This document shows positions 51,305-60,301 of a stretch of 64,000 bases of DNA, piece after piece (the first letter of the stretch is position 1; the number at the start of each line of letters is the position of its first letter). The DNA is from JACQQW01 sp964520655 (GTDB lineage: Bacteria; Omnitrophota; Gorgyraeia; Zapsychrales; Fredricksoniimonadaceae), in contig CAZFNI010000005.1 in the NCBI GenBank assembly GCA_964520655.1, forward strand, positions 83,258 through 147,257, written 5' to 3'. The translations under genes and the position numbers were made by a program. Below the pieces are notes generated by a model. That model was not told where the DNA came from, made no database searches, and saw only the letters and a list, made by a program, of their open reading frames with translations.

Positions 51305-52234
51305 ATGTTCATTAGTGTTATTATACCAACTTATAATCGAAGCAAATATTTGACGAACTTTCTTAATTCATTCCTGGCCCTTAAACAAGACCCGATGTTT
51401 AATTATGAGATCATTCTTGTTGATAATAATTCGACAGACAATACCAAAGAAGTGATCAATGATTTCTCAAAGAATTCAAAAATCAAAGTAAAATACCTCT
51501 TTGAGCCAAAACAAGGTATCTCTAATGCCAGAAACCTTGGAATAAAGAATGCTTCTGGGGATATTCTTGCATTTACTGATGATGACGTTATTTTAAATGA
51601 GGATTGGCTTTTTAATATTGCTGATTTTGCTGCAAAGAATACTTTTGATGCGATCGGCGGAAAAGTGATCCCGGAATACCCAGCAAATACCCCCAGATGG
51701 ATATTGAAATACAAAGATCTTCTCAGTGGCCCGATCCTATCTCATGACCATGGCGATCTTATAGTAAATTATAAAGGCAAAATGGTCCCTTTTGTTGGGG
51801 CTAATATGATCGTTAAAAGAGCCGTCTTTGATGAAATGGGTTTTTTTAATACAGGTATTGGTGCTGGCTCCGGGACAATGGGCGAAGACACAGAACTTTA
51901 CAAAAAAATGTTAAATGCAGATAAAAAGATCATCTATAACCCTAATATCCAGTTAAAGCATCCTGTTGTTAAGGAGCGCATGAATTTGGATTACATTGCG
52001 AAATGGTATATTGGTTTTGGAAAATATAAAGCGCGAATCTATGACGTCCCAACAGTACCTGATGGCACAATCTTTTGGTCTGGCGTTCCAAGATACCTCT
52101 TTAAAGAATTAGTTAAACGATTCATCCTCCTTCTGTTCAGCATTTATAATCAGAAACGGTTCATTACAAGCTGGATCATATATTTCGACACCTATGGCCA
52201 GTACATCGAACACAGGAATTCCCATGTTAATTAG
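51305..52234 (+). CDS. Family 2 glycosyltransferase (paralogue A)
   Basis: 309 residues. FISVIIPTYNRSKYLTNFLN, VDNNSTDNTKEVI, LAFTDDDVILNEDWL (DxD), then a GGKVIPEYPANTPRWI segment and GTMGEDTELYKKM. The C-terminus is amphipathic with a hydrophobic stretch. It is clearly paralogous to the next gene. The frame opens at 51248 but ATG 51305 begins the domain. Confidence 0.9.
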   Translation: MFISVIIPTYNRSKYLTNFLNSFLALKQDPMFNYEIILVDNNSTDNTKEVINDFSKNSKIKVKYLFEPKQGISNARNLGIKNASGDILAFTDDDVILNEDWLFNIADFAAKNTFDAIGGKVIPEYPANTPRWILKYKDLLSGPILSHDHGDLIVNYKGKMVPFVGANMIVKRAVFDEMGFFNTGIGAGSGTMGEDTELYKKMLNADKKIIYNPNIQLKHPVVKERMNLDYIAKWYIGFGKYKARIYDVPTVPDGTIFWSGVPRYLFKELVKRFILLLFSIYNQKRFITSWIIYFDTYGQYIEHRNSHVN

Positions 52235-53168
52235 CGTCCTTATAGCCACATACAATCGCTGCGATTCTTTAAAGAAAATGGTCGATTCATTCTTCTTACA
52301 GCAGTTTGACAATAGCTACGAGTTTGAACTTCTTTTGATCGATAATAATTCAACAGACAGCACGAAGTCCTATGTGAATGAATTGATCCAGCAGCATAAA
52401 ACTAATGTCCGGTATATTTTTGAACCAAGACAGGGCAAATCCAATGCACTCAATACGGCAATAGCCTCAGCTAGAGGCGAAATATTAGCGTTTACAGATG
52501 ATGATGTGGTCATTGATATAAATTGGCTCAATAATATCGCGCGTTTTGCCAGGGAGAATGAATTTGACGCGGTCGGAGGGAAGGTTGTTCCTGTTTATCC
52601 TGCTAATACACCCCAATGGATAAAAGATTATAAAAATATTCTAAACGGCCCTATTGTGAACTACGACAATGGGGATTCAATACAAAAATATGATGGGAAG
52701 CTACTGCCTTTTATTGGCGCCAATATGGTTATCAAAAAGAACGTCTTTGAATCTTTGGGAGACTTTAATGTCGAATTCGGGCCTGGTGCAGGTACCATGG
52801 GAGAAGATACAGCTATTTTCCGAAAGATCTTCAATAATGGAAAAACGATCTATTATGTCCCGGATGTTCTAGTGGCACATCCAGTGGAAAGATCCAGAAT
52901 AACCTTGACCTATATAGCTAACTGGAGCATCGGTATGGGTCAATATTATGCCTTAAAGGAGATCAATGCCCCTGGATTAATTAAATACTTTGGCGTTCCG
53001 CGATATCTATATTGGGCTATCCTAAAAATTCTATTTAAAATGATCATTGCAATCTTTAATAAACGCAAACTAATACAGTTATATCTAGAATTATTTTTAA
53101 GAATAGGCATGATAAAAAAATACAGGAGTCATTATAAAGACTCCTTAAGAATAACAAAGAAAACCTAG
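52224..53168 (+). CDS. Family 2 glycosyltransferase (paralogue B)
   Basis: 314 residues. LISVLIATYNRCDSLKKMVD, IDNNSTDSTKSYV, LAFTDDDVVIDINWL and GGKVVPVYPANTPQWI align along the whole length with the previous gene, so the two arose by tandem duplication. It overlaps the end of the previous gene by 11 bases, with AGGAA before ATG 52224. Confidence 0.9.
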   Translation: MLISVLIATYNRCDSLKKMVDSFFLQQFDNSYEFELLLIDNNSTDSTKSYVNELIQQHKTNVRYIFEPRQGKSNALNTAIASARGEILAFTDDDVVIDINWLNNIARFARENEFDAVGGKVVPVYPANTPQWIKDYKNILNGPIVNYDNGDSIQKYDGKLLPFIGANMVIKKNVFESLGDFNVEFGPGAGTMGEDTAIFRKIFNNGKTIYYVPDVLVAHPVERSRITLTYIANWSIGMGQYYALKEINAPGLIKYFGVPRYLYWAILKILFKMIIAIFNKRKLIQLYLELFLRIGMIKKYRSHYKDSLRITKKT

Positions 53169-53177
53169 AAGCATACT

Positions 53178-54170
53178 ATGTTGAATTCAAATACTACAAG
53201 TTGTATAAGTGCAGTTATTCCACTTTATAATCGTGCAGATTTAATTTCAGAGTCATTAGATTCAATCGCTAATCAAGTCCATCAGCCATCTGAAGTAATC
53301 ATTGTTGATGATCACAGCACTGATAATTCATACCAAGTAGTCGAAAAATATAAAAGATATAGCAAGTTAAACATTATTCTAATAAAGAATAACTTAACAA
53401 AAGGGGTGAGTGGCGCAACGAACTGTGGCATTAATATTGCAAAAGGTGAATTTATCGCTTTGCTTGATTCTGATGATTTATGGACGCCATCACATTTGCT
53501 AAAACTACATTCAGCATTAATTGATTCTCCAGAAGCTTACATAGCATTCTCAGCGATTGAAGTATTTGGTCCTGCAAAAGACACGCAAAAGAAAAATCAA
53601 GACTTCGCAAGATCTGTCAATATTTGTCTTGAAAGAGCATTCATGAAAAAAAGCTTAGGCGTCTGGGTCTCTGATAAGAACCTTTTGTGTACAATCTTAA
53701 AATACGGCTTTCCTTTTCGTTGTCCCGCCTCCTTAATTAGAAAAACACTGTTTACTAAATTCAATCTATCCTTTGATCATGAAATCACCTATACCCAAGA
53801 CTCACAATTTATGACTTTATCAGCGTACTACACTCCCTTTATATACATTGAAAACATCGGTTTAAAAATTAGACGGCACACAGAAAATGACGGCGACCTT
53901 GGATATGGTGATAAGATCCAAAAAAGTTTTAAAATAAGGATTCAAAAACTAAAAAAATTCTTTTTAAATAATCGCATTTCATATAAAGAAAAATGCGCGC
54001 TTTATCATAGAATATGGTTACTGCAAGTTTATATTTCTCAGAACCAAGTTAAAGAAAAAAGCTTTGTTACAAGAGCAGCTCATTCTATAGAAATCATTAA
54101 AAATGTTCCCAATTTAAATGGGATTAAAAGTGCTGTTAAGCTCACTCTTGGTTTTAATATTCTAGATTAG
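53178..54170 (+). CDS. Family 2 glycosyltransferase in AT-rich DNA
   Basis: 330 residues: ISAVIPLYNRADLISESLDS, VDDHSTDNS, FIALLDSDDLWTPSHLLK, and RCPASLIRK with TYTQDSQFMT. The C-terminal part is Lys-rich. The base composition is clearly lower in G+C than neighbours (11 G/C of 60 at 53341-53400). A 100-base AT-rich gap follows, so this gene is likely of separate origin. Confidence 0.85.
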   Translation: MLNSNTTSCISAVIPLYNRADLISESLDSIANQVHQPSEVIIVDDHSTDNSYQVVEKYKRYSKLNIILIKNNLTKGVSGATNCGINIAKGEFIALLDSDDLWTPSHLLKLHSALIDSPEAYIAFSAIEVFGPAKDTQKKNQDFARSVNICLERAFMKKSLGVWVSDKNLLCTILKYGFPFRCPASLIRKTLFTKFNLSFDHEITYTQDSQFMTLSAYYTPFIYIENIGLKIRRHTENDGDLGYGDKIQKSFKIRIQKLKKFFLNNRISYKEKCALYHRIWLLQVYISQNQVKEKSFVTRAAHSIEIIKNVPNLNGIKSAVKLTLGFNILD

Positions 54171-54174
54171 AGTT

Positions 54175-54184
54175 TTGTATACAA
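54175..54184. repeat. TTGTATACAA palindrome in an AT-rich gap
   Basis: A perfect 10-bp palindrome at the start of the 54171-54270 gap, the only gap of about 100 bases among the locus glycosyltransferases. No convincing promoter or terminator is seen. It could be an operator or a chance palindrome in AT-rich sequence. Confidence 0.3.
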
Positions 54185-54270
54185 TTATGTATTATTTTCA
54201 CAGATAGCTACAAGAAAGAAATATAAGTAAACTTTGTATTCAACCTTAAACCTCTTCATGATTGTGAAAT

Positions 54271-55158
54271 ATGACTAAAGTCTCAATTTTAATTCCAACA
54301 TATAACTGTGCACATGACCTTTCTAAGGCTATTGATAGTGTTTTTAGCCAATCGTTTCTAGATTTTGAAATAATCATCATCAATGATGGCTCCACGGATA
54401 ATACAGCAGATATTGTCCAGCAATTTGTGAATAACAACCCTGGAAAGATCAAATACATATATCAAGAAAATAAAGGATTGGCAGTTGCACGGAATACTGG
54501 ACTAGATGCCGCATCTGGTGAATATATAGCGCTTTTGGATGCTGATGATTGCTGGCTTCCGCACCGCCTTGCTGATGGGGTAAAAGCAATGCAAGCCAAC
54601 CCTGATGTTGGTCTGGTTCACGGGAATATAACCAGGATCTCGCCAACAGATGAGATCATCGATACTCCAACAAGAGAAACACAATATCTTAACGGTCATA
54701 TTTTTGAAAATATTTATTTGAGAAAAGCCCATATTTCCTGTCCCACTGTTTTGTTTAGAAAAGAATGCTGTAAAACAGCCGGCGTGTTCGACCCAGAACT
54801 CACACGGCTGGGGTGTGAAGACCGCGACCTCTGGCTTCGCATCTCCAAAGAATATAAATTCTTATACCTTGATCAAGTCTTATCCTATTACCGCGTCAGT
54901 GACACAAGCATGAGCCAGAATGTCGAAAAAATGACCAAAGCACGTTTATATGTCATTGATAAATATTGCCCTTCAAATGCTGAAGATAAAACTCTTCGGA
55001 ATAAGGCTCTGGCGAAGATCTACCACGATCTGGGGGACTATTTTCTATTAAAGAAAAACCCCACAGAAGCAAGGTCTAATTACAAAAGATCATTGAATTA
55101 TAATATTTTCAGTCTATGGACATGGATTAACCTTGTTAAAAGCTCCTTTAGGAAGTAA
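54271..55158 (+). CDS. Family 2 glycosyltransferase
   Basis: 295 residues: VSILIPTYNCAHDLSKAIDS, INDGSTDNTADIV, YIALLDADDCWLPHRLADG and the acceptor-side CEDRDLWLRISKEYKF. A tail with TPR-like residues (NKALAKIYHDLGDYFLLKKN) follows. Composition returns to normal towards the middle. No SD before the ATG. Confidence 0.88.
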   Translation: MTKVSILIPTYNCAHDLSKAIDSVFSQSFLDFEIIIINDGSTDNTADIVQQFVNNNPGKIKYIYQENKGLAVARNTGLDAASGEYIALLDADDCWLPHRLADGVKAMQANPDVGLVHGNITRISPTDEIIDTPTRETQYLNGHIFENIYLRKAHISCPTVLFRKECCKTAGVFDPELTRLGCEDRDLWLRISKEYKFLYLDQVLSYYRVSDTSMSQNVEKMTKARLYVIDKYCPSNAEDKTLRNKALAKIYHDLGDYFLLKKNPTEARSNYKRSLNYNIFSLWTWINLVKSSFRK

Positions 55159-55161
55159 TCT

Positions 55162-55695
55162 ATGATCGCACAAATTAAATTTCTATTAGAAGACTTAAAG
55201 CGGTGGAAGATCCAATCAATAAAAGAACTTTTCTATTTAATCTTTGAGGCTGGAATCTGGGCAACGATCTTATACCGTATATCTAGAATGCTTTTTGTTA
55301 TTGATATCCCTGTCATAAAGATAGTGCTGCGTCTGGCTGCATTCTTTATTTATAAATTCTCTGAGCTTTTTTTAGGCGTTGCTATCCCAGCTGGAACCGA
55401 GATAGGCCCAGGGCTTTACATAGGACACGCGGGTTTAATACGGATCAATCACGAATCGATCATTGGGAAGAATTTAAGTATTGGACCGGGCATCCTGATC
55501 GGCAGTAAAGGGGGAGGGCATTTAGGCTGCCCCATGATCGGAGATAATGTTTATATCGGTGTAGGAGCTAAAGTTTTAGGTAATATAAGGATCGGGCATA
55601 ACGTAAAGATCGGCGCAAATGCTGTCGTTGTAAAAACAGTGCCAGACAATGCAACAGTTGTTGGTAATCCTGCTAAGATCATTGAGAGAACATAA
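55162..55695 (+). CDS. Serine acetyltransferase-like hexapeptide protein
   Basis: 177 residues. A hydrophobic N-terminus (about 22-75) precedes left-handed beta-helix repeats: IGPGLYIGHAGLI, IIGKNLSIGPGILIG, MIGDNVYIGVGAKVLGNIRI and IGANAVVVKTVPDNATVVGN. Likely a sugar O-acetyltransferase of the CysE/LacA class. It overlaps the next gene by one base. Confidence 0.88.
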   Translation: MIAQIKFLLEDLKRWKIQSIKELFYLIFEAGIWATILYRISRMLFVIDIPVIKIVLRLAAFFIYKFSELFLGVAIPAGTEIGPGLYIGHAGLIRINHESIIGKNLSIGPGILIGSKGGGHLGCPMIGDNVYIGVGAKVLGNIRIGHNVKIGANAVVVKTVPDNATVVGNPAKIIERT

Positions 55696-57071
55696 TGGGA
55701 ATTGGAATATTTCTTAAAAGCTTTCTACCTTTAACTCTTTACCTTTTAGGTGTTAGCTGCTCATTAATTGCCATGTGCGGGAAAGTCCGCTATGCCTTAT
55801 TTTTACTCACGCTGCTACTGCCCCTGCGAAACTTTATTGATAAGATCCAGTCCTTTCCAATGGGTGATCAATTAATAGATATCCTATTATTTGGTTTATT
55901 AATTGGCTGGATCGTCAATGCTGGCGCTGAGAAAAGAAAATTCATCGAAAGATCATCCATCAATACAGCAGCCACTATTCTGATCATATACATGACAATA
56001 TCTCTCCTTTGGGGCGACATTTATCTTTATGGCGGATTGCATTTCAATATCCATAATTCCCGGGTGCAGGATTGGAAAAACTTTACTCTATTACCTTTGA
56101 TCTTCTTCGTTTACCTGAATAACGTCCGTAACACAAAAGAAGCTAAACAAATTCTAGTTATAATGTGTGTATCGATCTTCATTGCCAGTTACTACACGGC
56201 AACCCAGATATCATCATTTTCGTCGCTGGTGTCCAGAGAAAAGATCTCAGGAACATTTCAGTTCCTTGGGCCCAATGAAGTTGCCGCATTCTTTAACACC
56301 AGCGTTGTCATTTTGATCAGCTTGTTTTATGTATTAAGAAAAAGCCTGTGGAAATTGATCCTTCTTGGAATAATCTTGGCTTCTCTTTATTGCATTGCTT
56401 TTACCTACTCAAGGGCTGCCTACATGGGCTTAATTGCAGGCCTAAGCATTTTATTCTTTTTCAAAGACAAGAAATTGTTCGTCCCCCTGATCTTGCTTTT
56501 GTTGTTTTGGCAAATGGTTCTCCCAGAAAAAGTGATTGAAAGAATAAAAGGCACACAAACTGAAACAGGAGAATTAGACCAGTCATCACAGAGAAGGATT
56601 GATATCTGGGAACAAGCTTTGGATCTTTTCAAATCAAGCCCTGTGCTGGGTATAGGTTATGGGGTTTTCCGCTATCAAGGGCTGGATCTAAAGGATACAC
56701 ACAACATCTATATCAAGATCCTATCTGAACAAGGATTAGTAGGATTTATTATTTTCTTATTCTTAATATTCTCGTTTATGAAAGAAGGCTTTGTTTTATA
56801 TCAAAAAGGGGATGATGATCTGGCAAAAGGATTGGGCTTAGGGTTCTTTATAACCATTTTTGTTGTACTGATAAACAACTTTTTTGGTGACAGATGGTCA
56901 TATCTGGAACCAAATGCATATCTGTGGATATTTGCAGCTCTCACGGCACGTTTAAATTCACAAAATAACAAAGAAATTTTTATTAAGAACCTCGCAAAAA
57001 AGAGTTTATCTTTGGGAAAACCCTTAACCAATAATATTAAAAAGAAAAAACGTTATTACGACCCAGAATAG
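55695..57071 (+). CDS. O-antigen ligase/polymerase-family (Wzy/WaaL) membrane protein
   Basis: 458 residues with about ten to twelve helices. The central AFTYSRAAYMGLIAGLSILF, a large loop with QRRIDIWEQALDLFKSSPVLG and LKDTHNIYIKILSEQGLVGF are the Wzy_C features, including the His of the THN motif. The C-terminus is basic. Acts as polymerase or ligase in the inner membrane. This gene with an ABC exporter is an unusual combination. Confidence 0.9.
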   Translation: MGIGIFLKSFLPLTLYLLGVSCSLIAMCGKVRYALFLLTLLLPLRNFIDKIQSFPMGDQLIDILLFGLLIGWIVNAGAEKRKFIERSSINTAATILIIYMTISLLWGDIYLYGGLHFNIHNSRVQDWKNFTLLPLIFFVYLNNVRNTKEAKQILVIMCVSIFIASYYTATQISSFSSLVSREKISGTFQFLGPNEVAAFFNTSVVILISLFYVLRKSLWKLILLGIILASLYCIAFTYSRAAYMGLIAGLSILFFFKDKKLFVPLILLLLFWQMVLPEKVIERIKGTQTETGELDQSSQRRIDIWEQALDLFKSSPVLGIGYGVFRYQGLDLKDTHNIYIKILSEQGLVGFIIFLFLIFSFMKEGFVLYQKGDDDLAKGLGLGFFITIFVVLINNFFGDRWSYLEPNAYLWIFAALTARLNSQNNKEIFIKNLAKKSLSLGKPLTNNIKKKKRYYDPE

Positions 57072-57086
57072 TAACAAATTAACCAC

Positions 57087-58082
57087 ATGAAATCTTTATT
57101 CAAAAAATCAATATTAAGAATTCTTATATTCTTAAAAATACAAAATCTTTTCAGATTCAAAAATAAGAATAAAATAATTATCCTCATGTACCATGGGATA
57201 ACAGAAAGTAATTATTCATTCCCATGCTGGTGGCAATTACCTAAAAACAAATTTTTATGGCAAATCGAATACCTAAACAAGCACTACACAGTTCTACCAC
57301 TAATTAAATTGCTCTCTCTCATAAAAGATAACAAGCCAATACCAAATAATGTTGCAGTAATAACCTTTGATGATGGCTTTGAGAACAACTACAAAATAGC
57401 TTTTCCAATATTATTTGAATTCAAGATGCCAGCTACGATTTTTCTTACAACAGATTTAATTGGTACAAATAAAAATATATGGATCGATGAATTATGGATG
57501 CATTTTGCAAATACAAAAAAATCTGCCATTAACCTTAGTAAATTCAACTTGGGAGTTATGTCTTTATTAAAAGATGATAAAAACCAATCATTTAATAAAA
57601 TTTCAAGCTGGATCAAAAAGCAGGATTTTAATAAAAAGAACGAAATCCTGGAGTATTTAAAGAACGAATTGGCCAATAAAGGAGCTGAATTTGAATACGC
57701 TCAGGATTTTCATTTACTCTCATGGACTCAGGTAGATGACATGAAAAGATCCGGCCTAATTAATTTTGGGGCCCATACCTGCACACATGAAATTCTTTCT
57801 AGATTAGATGATCAAAGACTAAATTATGAGATTATAAATTCCTGCAATACTATTGCACAACACTCACAAGAGATAGTTTTTGCTTATCCTAACGGCAAAT
57901 CATACGATTACGATGAACGCTCAATTAATTTACTAAAAAACGCAAATGTGTTATGTGCATTAACAACAACCTCTGGGCTCAATTCACACAAAAATGATCT
58001 TTTTCATCTAAAACGCATTAGTATTGGTAATGACATAACAAACGATTTTTTTGAAAGTTATTGTTCCGGTATATTAAGCTAA
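57087..58082 (+). CDS. Polysaccharide deacetylase (NodB family)
   Basis: 331 residues. Motif 1 TFDDGFENNYKIAFPILFEF (the DD pair), motif 2 GAHTCTHEILSRLD (H-x3-H), motif in FAYPNGKSYDYDERS. The N-terminal membrane-like segment is rich in Lys, Phe and Ile. It would remove an N-acetyl group from a sugar, giving a free amine for acylation. Opens an AT-rich segment (8 G/C of 60 at 57121-57180). The SD is poor. Confidence 0.9.
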   Translation: MKSLFKKSILRILIFLKIQNLFRFKNKNKIIILMYHGITESNYSFPCWWQLPKNKFLWQIEYLNKHYTVLPLIKLLSLIKDNKPIPNNVAVITFDDGFENNYKIAFPILFEFKMPATIFLTTDLIGTNKNIWIDELWMHFANTKKSAINLSKFNLGVMSLLKDDKNQSFNKISSWIKKQDFNKKNEILEYLKNELANKGAEFEYAQDFHLLSWTQVDDMKRSGLINFGAHTCTHEILSRLDDQRLNYEIINSCNTIAQHSQEIVFAYPNGKSYDYDERSINLLKNANVLCALTTTSGLNSHKNDLFHLKRISIGNDITNDFFESYCSGILS

Positions 58083-58105
58083 TTTATAACCAAAGGCGGT
58101 GAAAT

Positions 58106-58405
58106 ATGGATTGTAATCAACAGGTGATTCAATGTATTTATTCTGCTTGTGATACACTTAACAAAGATTTGTCATTAAATGAACAGATCCCCAAAAGTCC
58201 TCAAACAAAATTAACTGGAGAAGGAGCAAACATTGATTCTTTAAACATGATTAATTTCATCCTTGATATTGAAGCAAATGTTGAGAAGGTTTTTGGCAAA
58301 AAAATAACATTAATTAATAATGAATTCTTTTTAGATCAAAGTAAATATCTACAAAACATTGAGACACTTTCTTTATACATAACAGGTCTGCTTAATAAGG
58401 CTTAA
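58106..58405 (+). CDS. Acyl carrier protein
   Basis: 99 residues with Ser45 in the IDSLNM sequence, the position modified by phosphopantetheine (DSL motif), and helical segments before and after. It is longer than AcpP (78) and not part of a fatty-acid operon. A dedicated carrier for the acyl group built by the next gene is the natural reading. GGCGG is a weak SD before ATG. Confidence 0.85.
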   Translation: MDCNQQVIQCIYSACDTLNKDLSLNEQIPKSPQTKLTGEGANIDSLNMINFILDIEANVEKVFGKKITLINNEFFLDQSKYLQNIETLSLYITGLLNKA

Positions 58406-58409
58406 TTCT

Positions 58410-59426
58410 ATGAAAAACGCTGTAATAAAAACTATTGAATACTTTCTCCCAAATAAGATTATAACCAATGAAATATTGAAGATTGAAAACCCTGAGTGGG
58501 GGATGGATAAAGTTTTTGAACGTTCTGGTGTAAAACAACGACACATTGCCAGTAACAATGAGACAGCTCTTGATCTAGCAAGATGTGCTTTAAAAAATTT
58601 ATTGAAAAATTCACCTAATATCATCTCAACGATCGATTGTTTGATCTTTTGCACTCAAAGTGAAGATTACATAATGCCATCAAATTGTTTTCAGATACAC
58701 AACGAATTCAATTTCTCGGAGAATGTTTTCGCCTTCGATTTTAACTCTGCTTGTTCTGGATATATTCACGGATTAGCTTTATCAAACAGTCTGATCCAAT
58801 CAAATTTTGCAAATAATATAATGCTCATAAACGCTGACACATACTCAAAATATATCCACCCTAAGGACAGATCCGCACGAGTTCTTTTTGGTGATGGTGC
58901 CGCAGTTAGCTTAATCACCGGAACAACTAAAACTTCAAAAGGTATTCTGGACATTGTTTGCTCAACTTCTGGGTCGGGATTTGATAAATTTATTATTAGA
59001 GCAGGGGGTTGCCGCCTACCAAAGTCATCAACAACATCTCTGGAAACGATAAACTCTAACGGTAATATTCATTCATTAGAGAATATTGCTATGGATGGTA
59101 TGGCTATTCTTGCTTTTGTTAATTCAAAAGTTCCATCTCAAATTAAACATATTCTTGAAAGAAATTCTTTAAAAATTGACGATATAGATCTATTTATATT
59201 TCACCAAGCCAGTAAAATGGTCATTGATTCTTTAACGAAGGCATTAGATCTTAATAAAGATAGTGTTTTTTCAAATATATCAAATATTGGGAACACTGTT
59301 TCGGCTTCTTTACCAATCGCAATAGCTGATGCACAAAGACTTGGATTAATTAAAGAGAATTCTAGGATCTTAATCTCTGGTTTTGGCGTAGGCCTGAGTT
59401 GGGGCACAGCGATTATTCAATACTAA
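58410..59426 (+). CDS. 3-oxoacyl-ACP synthase III (FabH-like)
   Basis: 338 residues with the KAS III triad: C115 in NSACSGY, H265 in IFHQAS and N295 in IGNTVSAS. It starts 4 bases after the ACP gene and is AT-rich like it. The synthase condenses an acyl-CoA with malonyl-ACP, or in related systems makes 3-hydroxy/keto acyl groups that end on amino sugars. The product cannot be read. Confidence 0.9.
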   Translation: MKNAVIKTIEYFLPNKIITNEILKIENPEWGMDKVFERSGVKQRHIASNNETALDLARCALKNLLKNSPNIISTIDCLIFCTQSEDYIMPSNCFQIHNEFNFSENVFAFDFNSACSGYIHGLALSNSLIQSNFANNIMLINADTYSKYIHPKDRSARVLFGDGAAVSLITGTTKTSKGILDIVCSTSGSGFDKFIIRAGGCRLPKSSTTSLETINSNGNIHSLENIAMDGMAILAFVNSKVPSQIKHILERNSLKIDDIDLFIFHQASKMVIDSLTKALDLNKDSVFSNISNIGNTVSASLPIAIADAQRLGLIKENSRILISGFGVGLSWGTAIIQY

Positions 59427-59427
59427 T

Positions 59428-60276
59428 ATGTTAGAGATAAAACCTGCTTCAACTACAGATTTCAATAAAATTCTTCCTATTCTCAAAGAACTTGACCCAC
59501 GTTTGCCAGACAATGAATGGTATGAAATCTTTAAACTACATTGGGAGAACCAATTGCCATGTATTGGCTACACGATTGTTGATAATAATATAGTACACGG
59601 GTTTATAAGCACTATATATACTGAAAGAAAAATCGGCGGTAGAATCCATAGATTCTGTAATTTAGGCAGTTGGATTGTTCGCCCAGAATATAGAACCCAC
59701 ACTCTTTCTTTGTTATCAAAAGTTTTAGTAGACAAGTCGACTACCTTTACAGCATTCTCAGCAAACGAAAGAGCTCATTCCGTTCTAAAAAGATTGAATT
59801 TTCAGGAATATCAAAAGATTTCAATCCTAAAGATCCCCTCATTACTAAATAAACTAAGAAATAATACTCTTTTCATTAACATTGACAAGAGCATATTAGA
59901 TTTGGAACTAACGTCAACTGAACTAAAAATATTTAATGATCATAAGAATTTTTCTGGGATTCACATAAACATTAAAGATTCCAACAATAACCACTGTTAT
60001 ACAATCTTTAAGAATAAACGCATGTTCAAACTACCTTTTCTAGAGCTACAATACATAAGTAACAAGACATTCTTTGACATGAACCTGAACCCCATATCAT
60101 CAAGTATTTGTTCGAAGCTTAAAACTTTCGGTCTTTTGATTCCAATTAATAATACAATCTCTGCCGGATCACCGTTAATGCTTAAGAATAAACTTCCTAA
60201 ATTATTTAGATCCTTTGAACTAAAACCTGATGATATTGACACTTTATATTCAGAAAAATTTATCCTAAATCTTTAG
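59428..60276 (+). CDS. GNAT-like acyltransferase
   Basis: 282 residues. The N-terminal 150 residues look like a GNAT fold: LEIKPASTTDFNKILPILKE, CNLGSWIVRPEYRTHTLSLL (motif A-like) and AFSANERAHSVLKRL. The second half is a divergent repeat or an unrelated domain. It starts 1 base after the KAS III stop. With the ACP and synthase it can transfer the acyl group to a sugar amine; GNAT use of acyl-ACP is known, but the assignment here is inferred. Confidence 0.7.
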   Translation: MLEIKPASTTDFNKILPILKELDPRLPDNEWYEIFKLHWENQLPCIGYTIVDNNIVHGFISTIYTERKIGGRIHRFCNLGSWIVRPEYRTHTLSLLSKVLVDKSTTFTAFSANERAHSVLKRLNFQEYQKISILKIPSLLNKLRNNTLFINIDKSILDLELTSTELKIFNDHKNFSGIHINIKDSNNNHCYTIFKNKRMFKLPFLELQYISNKTFFDMNLNPISSSICSKLKTFGLLIPINNTISAGSPLMLKNKLPKLFRSFELKPDDIDTLYSEKFILNL

Positions 60277-60301
60277 AATCTGCTAATTGACTTAAGGAAT
60301 C

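Noticed and set aside
54171..54270. Promoter in the AT-rich gap before the GT2 gene
   Set aside because: Several A/T-only box-like sequences exist but none has a good pair and spacing.
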